64,000 nt of DNA from Motacilla alba alba (lineage: Eukaryota > Chordata > Aves > Passeriformes > Motacillidae): positions 12,387,619-12,451,618 of the forward strand of contig NC_052026.1 in assembly GCF_015832195.1 (NCBI RefSeq), given 5' to 3'. Shown here one piece after another: positions 35,601 through 64,000 of the stretch. Position 1 is the stretch's first letter, and each line of letters starts with the position of its first letter. The notes under the pieces are model-generated. The model did no database searches. It was not told the origin of the DNA and worked only from the letters and a program-made list of their open reading frames with translations. A program made the translations under genes and the position numbers.

Positions 35601-36978
35601 CAGGATGCTGTCAGGGCATGGGAGAGCATCAGCACACAGCCAGGAGGAAGGGAAGAGGGTGGTTCCCACAGACCCACAGGTTCCTAGGAGGAGGTAACCT
35701 GGGGTACAGGGTACCTAGGGGTGGGCCACCACAGGGATAGCCCAGGTGGTACCTGGAATACTTCTGGAAGCCAATCTCCCTGGGGACAGAGAGTGGGAAG
35801 ATGACGAGGACACAGAGAGCTGAGAGGGTGAAGCGCTGGTCCACGTACCAGGGGGGCAGCTGAGGGGCCCCACTCAGGGTCCCGTTGGGGTACAGGGAGT
35901 CACACACTGTGGGGGGCAGTGGGGGGTCAGCTGCACCCTGAAAGATGGCCCAAGGAGGTCGGGAGCATCACACCACGGCAGAACCAGGGAGCTCCGTGTC
36001 TTTAGAATTTCCAGGAAAACCCTGGGGGTGACCCCAGCCCACGTGGGACCACTTTCCCCTCGCTCCCGAGAGCTGCCGGCCCTAAACGAGCCCCAAACAC
36101 AGTGAAGGGAAACAACTCACGTTTCTCCAGCTGATCGCCCACCACTCTGAGGAGGGCCACGGAGATCATGAAGAGGTTGAGGAGGAAGCAGACCTCACAG
36201 AGCTTCCCCACGGCCGCCCCGCACACGGCCCGGACCACGCCCTGGTAGGTGGGCTGGGCGCTGAGGGCCGCGGCATAGCCCAGCACCGCCAGCCCGCTCA
36301 CCAGGAACACCAGCGAGCCCTGCGGGGACAGAGCCAGCAAGAGGCGCCACGCCGACCCTCCATCACCCCCAGACCAGGACAGGACGCAGCAGGCCCACGG
36401 CCAGGGACCAGGCTACCGGCCAGATCACCTTGTGGGCCTGGGTAGCAAAGGTCAGCAAAAGGATGGAGACACAGTGGTACTTCAGGTTTAGATTTGGGGT
36501 TTTGGGTCATGTACGGGAGCAGACACCCATTTACTTTGAGTTGAGCTACAAGCCAGCTACAAATGTGGCTTCAGCTGCAAAGAGCATCCCTCAGGTGGCA
36601 CCGCAACACCTGCCTAAGGGTGTTGCAGGGGTCGGGTCGGGGGGTGCCGTACGGAGGGGGTGCCCGCCAGCTCCCCGAGCACCAGAGCAGGTGCGTCCCC
36701 CTCCCTCCGCTCCCTCCCCGGACCGGCGCCCCTCGGCTCCCTCTGGGGCAGCCGCAGCCCCTGGCCCCCGTGTCCCCCCTTACCAGCTCCACCAGGAGGG
36801 CGGGAACGGCCCCGCCGGCCCTGCCGAAGGCCCAGGGGAAGCTCAGCAGCCCCGCGCCCAGCGCCGACTTGAGCAGGATGAAGACGGCGCCGGCGGAGGA
36901 GAGCCTGGGCGAGGAGAGCCCGGCGGAGCCCCCCGCCGCCGGCAGCAGGGGCCGGCCCTCGCCCGCCGCCCGCTGCAT
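32559..36978 (-). CDS. SLC38A8: SLC38A8, sodium-coupled neutral amino acid transporter 8 (complete)
   Basis: Ten exons on the minus strand: 36978-36784, 36319-36121, 35906-35753, 35607-35503, 35191-35134, 34871-34757, 34624-34477, 34391-34192, 34016-33965, 32655-32559. The joined frame is 1323 nt, 440 residues plus TGA, close to the human length of 435. It is an AAAP-superfamily multi-pass membrane protein with about 11 helices: TM1 [22 protein letters not shown]2 around [18 protein letters not shown]3 [18 protein letters not shown], then [40 protein letters not shown] and [13 protein letters not shown]. An NGT glycosylation sequon follows TM3. In humans, loss causes foveal hypoplasia with misrouted optic nerves. 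One intron appears to use a GC donor. The start MQRAAGEG was chosen because it gives the family length; an in-frame ATG at 37134 would add 52 low-complexity residues. Confidence 0.96.
33965..34016 (-). CDS. SLC38A8: SLC38A8 coding exon 9
   Basis: Residues 392-408: G completed by GG, then [16 protein letters not shown] plus AA of a Lys codon. Matches the family's LCLICAMG..PIGPRVK stretch. Acceptor ACAGCAG, donor GTGAGT. Confidence 0.9.
34192..34391 (-). CDS. SLC38A8: SLC38A8 coding exon 8, GC donor
   Basis: Residues 325-391: [20 protein letters not shown], then [39 protein letters not shown] and IFIFP. It ends CCCAG followed by GCAAGA, so the donor is GC rather than GT. No GT nearby keeps the frame into exon 9. 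Confidence 0.9.
34477..34624 (-). CDS. SLC38A8: SLC38A8 coding exon 7
   Basis: Residues 276-324: [39 protein letters not shown] and [10 protein letters not shown]. Two CAG acceptors lie in tandem (CAGCAG); the second keeps the frame to the family sequence, and the first would add one residue. Confidence 0.95.
34757..34871 (-). CDS. SLC38A8: SLC38A8 coding exon 6
   Basis: Residues 238-275: [20 protein letters not shown] then [18 protein letters not shown]. Acceptor CCTTGCAG, donor GTAACC. Confidence 0.96.
35134..35191 (-). CDS. SLC38A8: SLC38A8 coding exon 5
   Basis: Residues 218-237: short exon reading [19 protein letters not shown]. Acceptor GCCACAG, donor GTAGGT, ends in phase 0. Confidence 0.95.
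35503..35607 (-). CDS. SLC38A8: SLC38A8 coding exon 4
   Basis: Residues 183-217: [20 protein letters not shown] then [15 protein letters not shown]. Acceptor CTGACAG, donor GTAGGA. Confidence 0.94.
35753..35906 (-). CDS. SLC38A8: SLC38A8 coding exon 3
   Basis: Residues 132-182: [39 protein letters not shown] and [10 protein letters not shown]. Contains the NGT sequon. Donor GTACCA is weak apart from the GT. Confidence 0.95.
36121..36319 (-). CDS. SLC38A8: SLC38A8 coding exon 2
   Basis: Residues 66-131: [20 protein letters not shown] through [10 protein letters not shown] and TM3 to GDQLEK. Acceptor CCCCGCAG, donor GTGAGT. Confidence 0.96.
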
Positions 36979-37210
36979 CCCGGCAGGGCTGTGGCCGGGC
37001 GGGCGCGGCCCCTCCGCAGGGCCCCGCGGGGGCGGCGCGGGCAGCGCGGGGCTGCGCGGACCCCCCGCCCCCGCGGGCCGTGGGGAGGGGGCGCGGGGGG
37101 CGGCCGTGGGAGGCCCTGGCAGGAGCTCACCCACAGGCGGCCCCGTCCCGCACCCCCGGCTCTCAGAGCGCTCCGACGGAGCACAGCCGCCCCTTCAGCT
37201 CCCAGCACGG
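36610..37210 (-). promoter_or_regulatory. SLC38A8: CpG island at SLC38A8 5' end
   Basis: Dense CpG and GC-rich sequence covers coding exon 1 and about 230 bases upstream. The transcription start is not identifiable by eye; no TATA box is seen. Long open frames on both strands across this block come from its composition. Confidence 0.75.
36784..36978 (-). CDS. SLC38A8: SLC38A8 coding exon 1
   Basis: Residues 1-65: MQRAAGEG start, GC-rich N-tail, TM1 ([18 protein letters not shown]) and the start of TM2 ([12 protein letters not shown]). Donor GTAAGG, phase 0. Confidence 0.9.
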
Positions 37211-39640
37211 GGGCAGCCGGGCTGGGGACTCGTGCTCTCACTATCCCCGAAATTATCACCACAGGGCTGGGCGGACTGAGGCCACCCTCACCCTGCTCTG
37301 TTCACCCAGGCATGAAATTGCCACCAAGGAGCATTACGGAGTGCCCCGGTTACGGTGAAGGAAGGCAGCTGCAGCTCACACCCCTGATAGCTCGTTGGGT
37401 GCAGGATGAGGGCAGCACCCCTGCGTGTCTCTGAAACAGCTAAAAGGCCACTGGTGCTTTCCTGCACTGGGGGACTTTGGAGAGGAGCCATCCCATCCTG
37501 CTCCTTGCTCTGCACAGGCAAAGGGGATGCCAGGATAACAGGATGCAGTGACTGATGCTGCAGAGGACCTGCACAGAGGAGGCTGCACCCCCCAGGAATG
37601 AGGGGCCTATTCCCAACACGGGGACACACAGCAGCTCTGTGCCACTCCTGCCACATGCCCTGGCACACAGGCTGCCTTGGCTGGCAGCCCCTAATGCATT
37701 TTTGATTTCCCAAACATCTGCCCTTCTGATCTTTGTAAGACGGATAAAGAGACTTTAATCAGCTGCTAGGAGGAATTATGGATGGCTAATTGTGCCTGCC
37801 ACCTCCATTACATCTCTGCCGCCTACAGGGCTCATAAACACTTAAGAAGGGTCCTTCCAAGCCTTCATTAGCTGCACACCAAAGGCTTCGGAATTAATTG
37901 GCATCTATGACTTAGAAATTGGCCACTGGGCTGTAAAATACCAGCCACTGGGAAAGGCTCTTAATTTGGACTGGTGCTTTGATACAGCTTGATTCTGGTT
38001 TCAAGGCTGCAGTGGAGCTCTAATCTCTCATTAGTGCTGTGATGAGGAGCAAGTCTCCTCATTAGCACCGACCTGAGAAGTGGCACCAAAGCTTTCCAGT
38101 CTCCCTCTGATGGAAGAGGTGCAGCTCAAACCAGAGAGGTGCAGCTCATCTCCCACACCAACACAGCAGCCCCAGATAGCTTCTTTGCTCAGTGGCTCTG
38201 GGCTCTCTCCCTTATAATTTCCTCCCTTTCTCCCATTTATCTGGGTGCTCCAGCAAGCCATCGCCTGAGGGTCCCTGTTGGTCAGCAGCTTTACCTGCTG
38301 CTGGGTCCCCGTGGCAGATGGAAAAAGGGCTGTTAATGTTTTCCACATTACTATCTTTGAAGACTGTAGAAGGTACAAAAATGCAAATGGACAGTCATGA
38401 TTTCATACAAATAAAAATACTGATCACAATTATGCTTTGCTAGCTGCAATCCCTTCTGAGGGTTTGCCTTTGAGATTTCCCACCTTTACTGATTGATTTT
38501 TTACAACCTGGACAAGTTGCACAGCTGCTGCTGGCTGGTCCTATGACGGTCCTCACCCATATGTCACAGTGAGATGCTGAAAACCCTCTCCCTATCATTT
38601 ATGGATCTATGTTCAGAAAGGGAGGAGCAAGAGGCTCCAGCCCCACTGGGATGGCACAAGCAGCCCAGCCTTGGGACTATCTTAGCCCTAACAAGCTTCC
38701 ACTAACAGCTCCAAAGCGAAAGCTCAGTGCCTTCTCTGCCATGGCAACAGAATGTTGCCTCTCCAAGTGCATCGAGAAGAGAAATGCTGGATAAAGGCAA
38801 CCACTTCTCAAGTTAGTTAGGGAGAATTGGTTTGCCCAGTCTTTTTTGCAGGACACTCACAAACCCTATCCATGGCTCCATGACTACATGGAGCAAAGTT
38901 CTCTCCTGCAGTGCATGTCCCACAGCTCACCCCCATTCCTGCTGGTAAGCCCTAAGAGGATGGGTGCACTCAGACTGCCCAGCAGGGCTGTCCCTGCCTC
39001 CTCCTTCTCCAGCCATGCCCAGAGCTGCCCACAAATTCACCCAGGAACATTTCCCAGTGCACACTGCTTACCTGCCCAGGCTGCCATTCCATTCACAAAT
39101 ACAGGCAGCCACCAGCTCCTGGCTCCTAGGAAAAGGTGCTCATCTGGAGCAATGATGAAAGCAGTTGGCAGGGAGAAGCTCACAGCTTCACTAGAAAAAG
39201 AGAAGCTATTTCAATTATGGCAACATTAACTGGCACTGCACAAACAGGGGAAACTTGTGCTTGAATCCTTATTTAAGCCAGTGACAATTCACAGGCTTTC
39301 AAGCAGGACAAACCGAAAGAGACTGGATTTTCATCTCTGTGACACCACATAGTGCTGTTAGATGCCATTCCCATGACAGTTTTCTATACAGCTCTTCAAG
39401 AGCTCTCTCCTTGTCATGTACTGCTGAGTTTTGAAGGTTTCCAGAACTCCGTGCTCACTCAGAGCAAGCACTGTTTGTATAACTGCCCAGTTAATGCCCC
39501 AAAGGAAAGCCTGCAACTTGGGATACTGCTGGTAAGGGCAAAGATATGGAGGGAAGAGAGGTGACATGAAAATCTTCTCTACCCAGCAATTTGCTCTCTT
39601 TGACTGCAAGTGGAAAGAAGAGCCACTTAGCATGCTGTCT
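37211..39640. other. intergenic region between MBTPS1 3' end and SLC38A8 promoter
   Basis: About 2.4 kb with no recognised gene. Composition drops from GC-rich to mixed or AT-rich just after 37.3 kb. The stretch 37740-38070 holds several TAAT-core motifs (TTTAATC near 37754, GCTAATTG near 37784, GAATTAATTG at 37891-37900) and a short hairpin at 38034-38068. The remainder shows nothing recognisable. Confidence 0.7.
38034..38068. repeat. short inverted repeat
   Basis: GATGAGGAG (38041-38049) pairs with CTCCTCATT (38055-38063) around a CAAGT loop. The stem extends through GTGCT/AGCAC after a two-base bulge. At about 35 nt it is too short for a pre-miRNA. Confidence 0.6.
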
Positions 39641-39644
39641 TTGC

Positions 39645-40218
39645 TTCATATAGATAACATATTTATTGAAAAATCTGCTTCACCAACAACGGTGAAATCG
39701 TGACCAAAAATTACAAAACATCATGGTAGTTGGCTTTATAAAAATAAACTGCAGGAGTATGCCTCACTGATTTGTACTGGTCTCTCTCAGTCCTTTCCTC
39801 CTTTAATGGTGCACATTATACTTTTCAGCATAGAACCATTCTAGAAAATTGCATTCCATCCAAAAAAATGCACTTGTTTTTCCTTAGCAGATGTCCTTAA
39901 AGTGACTTTTCCCCCGCCCTCCCCAACAATAAATATAGAAAATAGCCTCTAAACAAATAAATTTTAGTTTGGTCAGCTTAAAAAAAGGTCCATTTTTCCC
40001 CCTCTTGGGATATGTAGTGACTAAGCAGCCGTTTAAACAGTATTCAAGTCTTTGGTGGCTTCAGCTGCTTAAAGCTGCAGTTTTATGTACAGACGATCAG
40101 CTGAGGTTCTTTTTTTCTCTCCACAAACCAAAGACTATGAGATGATGTCAGGTGCACACTCGCTGCACCTCCACTGGCACAGGAGTCACAGGAGGTCATC
40201 TTTGGCAAGGCAGAGCTT
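39645..40218 (-). other. MBTPS1: MBTPS1 3'UTR
   Basis: Runs from the stop codon at 40219 down to about 20 bases past the minus-strand AATAAA at 39662-39667. The end point is estimated. Confidence 0.7.
39662..39667 (-). terminator. MBTPS1: MBTPS1 poly(A) signal
   Basis: The + strand reads TTTATT, giving AATAAA on the coding strand, about 550 bases after the stop. A second, less placed TTTATT occurs near 39957, so a shorter 3'UTR is possible. Confidence 0.7.
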
Positions 40219-61590
<21,372 letters not shown>

Positions 61591-61920
61591 GGTCATAGAA
61601 GAAAATGGTTTCATTCCAAAAATTCCATATATTCAAATCACAATTTTCTTCTTTATAAACTAGTTCATTTTTGTTTCAGTAAACGTTGCTTTCACTGTGT
61701 TGATCAACTGGATGTTCTGAAAGCCGGATCCAAAATAAGTAGAGATTTCATGGTCTTTTCAGGTCAAGCCTAGTGAACAGGCTCATTTCTTTCTCCGCTT
61801 CTTCTCCATTTTGCATTAAATGATTCAGTCACTCGGGATGTGGCAGCTGAGTCCTGTACTCCATTTCTGATGGCAAAGTTCATGCCCAAGAAGAATTAGC
61901 AAAGCTGATTGCAAGGCCAC
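61591..61920 (-). other. MBTPS1: MBTPS1 5'UTR part of exon 2
   Basis: The acceptor CTGCCTTACAG ends at 61921, and 330 bases of leader precede the start codon. It contains several upstream ATGs with nearby stops and one in-frame ATG at 61614, 24 bases before the chosen start. ACC precedes the chosen ATG, a good Kozak context. Confidence 0.8.
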
Positions 61921-63613
61921 CTGTAAGGCAGGGCAATACAGAAAATAATTAGATGCATTAATAATAACTCGAGCTACTGTATAGTCTGAAAATCACGAAT
62001 AAAAGACACTTATGGTAGTTTGGTTTAGAAATAATAGGGGAAAAAGTTCCTCAGATTTCATTTACAATTTTTCACCAACACTGAAGCTTTTCCCTTGTTC
62101 AGAGCAGAGCACATGTGATGAACCTCACAGGAGAACAGGCAACAATGACCACCAAACTCAACCACACCTCATGTGAGTGGAGCAAAGAGCTAAAAATCAC
62201 ATGCAAATTCCATGGCAGGGAAAAAGTGCAAAATGAAATACTAATGTGATAAAAGTGCCCATGGCACTTAAAACAGCATGCTTTTTTTTCCAATCAGAAA
62301 CACGGCAAATAGAAATAACGCACAGAACTTCACTTTACACAAGGCAAATCAGATTCAAACTCTATGCCAAAGCCAGCTAAGGACAAAAGATACCAGAAGA
62401 GGCAAAGCTACAGTGACTGCGCTTGAAAATCTACACGAAAAAAGTCTTTCAAAAATTTTTTGAGCCAGGGTGTGTGTTACCAAAACTATGGGCACCTGAG
62501 GAAATATGAGCTGATAACAGCACGTGAAGTTAAAGGAAGGTGTTGAAAGTGTTTCCACATGGAGGCACAGCCTCTCCCCCTGATGTTCCAAAGTGCATAA
62601 TACACTCAAGAAAAATTGCAACGCTAGTATTCTTCTGAATTCCAAACATTCAACCAGCAATTGAGAGATACAAGGCCATTAAAAGACGAGAAAAGAGAAA
62701 CATTTATGTCACAGCACCCGGGGAAGCAGAACAGAACTGTATATTGCAGCTGTGACCAGGACTGGAACGTAGGGACCTTATTAGAGGATTCACAGGATTT
62801 AGGGGAAGGATGGGCTGACCTCACAGCACAACGGAGGAATCGAGTCTGAATGCAACAGCTGTTACTTTATTTTCATTTGACTTAATTTAGCATTACCAAA
62901 GATTTCCTTGTAATAGGGACAGAAATTACCTCTATTTTTATTTGACTGATAACACCATGACACACTGGGAACTGCCTGTGAGCAGTTATAAAGTTTCCCC
63001 TTCATTCCTAACTCAACATGGTTACAGTGCACTGACTTCTGGCCTTGGCTAAGCTCTGCCTGCCTTATCGCTTCATCGGTTAATAACCCCTATAGCAATA
63101 AAATAAAACAACCACACAAATGAGCAAAATAAACACCCCTGTGGCTAATAACAGGCTGTATGTAAGCACGATAAGAAGTACGATGGATACTAAGAGCAAA
63201 GGAGCAGCACACCCAGGTTTGTTCTGTTCAATACCCACACCGTGAGGGGCAGGACGGACTCTCACTCGCGAACCTGCCCCTGCCTTGGAATAGATCCGCT
63301 CGGAGTCACCCCCTGCTCCTGCCGAAGCGAGGCCCCCGTCCCTCCCGCGGGCTGGGCACGCCGCAAGCATCCCCCCGGCTGCGGCAGCACCGTCCCGTCC
63401 CGGGAGCTCCGCCAGTACCACGAGCGAGCCCGGGCCCGCTCCCGGCCCGGGCAGGGCGGAGGTGAAGTGACAGCCGGCGGGGAGCGCCCCCCGCCGCGGA
63501 GACGAGGAGCAGCGAGCGCCGTGCCGCCCGCGCCCCAGAGCCTGAGGGAGCCGCGGGCTCCCGGCCCGTCCCGCCCGCCCCGCGCTCACCGCGCCGCCGC
63601 CGCCGCCCGGCCC

Positions 63614-63624
63614 GCCGCCATCTT
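63614..63624 (-). promoter_or_regulatory. MBTPS1: YY1-like site (AAGATGGCGGC on minus strand)
   Basis: Exact match to the YY1 core found just downstream of many start sites, in the expected orientation for MBTPS1. It also contains the ATG of the short upstream frame. Confidence 0.8.
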
Positions 63625-63645
63625 GAGCGCTGTTTACCGGCGCGC

Positions 63646-63655
63646 TCTCGCGAGA
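63646..63655. promoter_or_regulatory. MBTPS1: TCTCGCGAGA promoter element
   Basis: A perfect 10-bp palindrome, a known element of TATA-less CpG-island promoters, often linked to divergent or strong housekeeping transcription. It lies 22 bases upstream of the YY1-like site with respect to MBTPS1. Confidence 0.8.
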
Positions 63656-63760
63656 GCGGCGCGGGCCGCGCTGCGCAGGCGCGGGCGGTGCCGGCCGGGA
63701 GCCCTCGGGAGGGAGCGGCGCGCGGGGTCCCGTTATCCCCAGGGAATGGCGCCGGCAGCG

Positions 63761-64000
63761 GCGGGCCGAGCGACCGTGGGCAGGCTGCGATGAAGCCTTT
63801 ACCCAAACTAAATGTACGGCTTTAAAGCCCTTTTGCCAGCGAGCGGAAGGCGTTGTTTGCAACACAAGTTTTATCCCGCACAACTGAAGCGAACGGCTTT
63901 GAGGGCCAGCTGAGGGTGGCGTCAGCTGTGGACACACCCCTGTCATGGGTCCCTGACCCTGGTACCCCCCAGCTGTTCCACATCTTCACAACTTCATGGC
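63761..64000. other. sequence upstream of MBTPS1
   Basis: No recognised exon. In human the next gene upstream should be HSDL1, but nothing in these 240 bases can be assigned to it. Confidence 0.5.

Larger units (their letters stand above)
63590..63660 (-). other. MBTPS1: MBTPS1 non-coding exon 1 (5' end estimated)
   Basis: The minus strand reads CAAGATGGCGGCGGG and then GCGGCG repeats before the donor GTGAGC, just past 63590. The 5' end is placed near the TCTCGCGAGA element by inference. An ATG at 63621 opens a 17-codon upstream frame that would continue across the exon 1-2 junction and stop in exon 2. Confidence 0.7.
63290..63760. promoter_or_regulatory. MBTPS1: CpG island promoter of MBTPS1
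   Basis: A very CpG-rich block around exon 1, without a TATA box, typical of a housekeeping gene. It contains a palindromic TCTCGCGAGA at 63646-63655 and a YY1-like GCCGCCATCTT at 63614-63624. Confidence 0.88.

Noticed and set aside
36430..37434. 334-codon open frame on the plus strand
   Set aside because: Antisense to SLC38A8 exon 1 in its CpG island; Pro/Arg/Gly-rich as expected from composition alone.
38034..38068. Hairpin as a microRNA precursor
   Set aside because: Total length is about 35 nt with a 5-nt loop, too short for a pre-miRNA; kept only as an inverted repeat.

Overview
The window is vertebrate nuclear DNA, most likely from a bird. Evidence: multi-exon genes with GT-AG introns, CpG-island promoters, compact introns, and fragments of a CR1-type LINE of the kind found in birds and other sauropsids. 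No bacterial, plasmid or viral features are visible. Three protein-coding genes were reconstructed exon by exon. Their order, NECAB2 (+), SLC38A8 (-), MBTPS1 (-), is as I remember it for human chromosome 16q23-24, so this is a conserved syntenic block.

Bases 1-32.5 kb hold the 3' two thirds of NECAB2, a neuronal EF-hand/ABM-domain calcium-binding protein. The first recognisable exon is a 26-nt microexon at 14337. The exons for the N-terminus and most of the EF-hand region were not found and should lie left of the window. The first 14.3 kb is therefore read as intron; it contains a CpG-rich minisatellite near 4.1-4.3 kb. Another long intron (17.1-27.1 kb) contains a CR1 fragment, a 40-base poly(A) run and short tandem repeats. 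The last eight coding exons are packed into 27.0-31.7 kb, followed by a 3'UTR.

Bases 32.4-37.2 kb hold the whole SLC38A8 gene on the minus strand: 10 coding exons, 440 predicted residues, including one probable GC-AG intron. It is tail-to-tail with NECAB2. The two opposite-strand AATAAA signals lie only about 30 bp apart and are arranged so that the two 3'UTRs should overlap. The first exon sits in a CpG island.

Bases 37.2-39.6 kb are intergenic and more AT-rich, with a cluster of homeodomain-like motifs. Bases 39.6-63.7 kb hold the complete MBTPS1 gene (site-1 protease) on the minus strand: one non-coding first exon in a CpG island with a TCTCGCGAGA element and a YY1-type site, then 22 coding exons. 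The joined frame is 1052 codons plus stop. The catalytic triad falls at D218, H249 and S414, the oxyanion residue at N338, and the autoprocessing motifs RSLK and RRLL end at residues 137 and 186. These are the positions I know for the human enzyme.

The three genes are not a functional operon: NECAB2 is neuronal, SLC38A8 is an amino-acid transporter linked to the retina and visual pathway, and MBTPS1 is a housekeeping Golgi protease. No undescribed system was found. The most notable points are the overlapping 3' ends, the GC donor in SLC38A8, the NECAB2 microexon, the MBTPS1 5'UTR layout and the intronic minisatellite.
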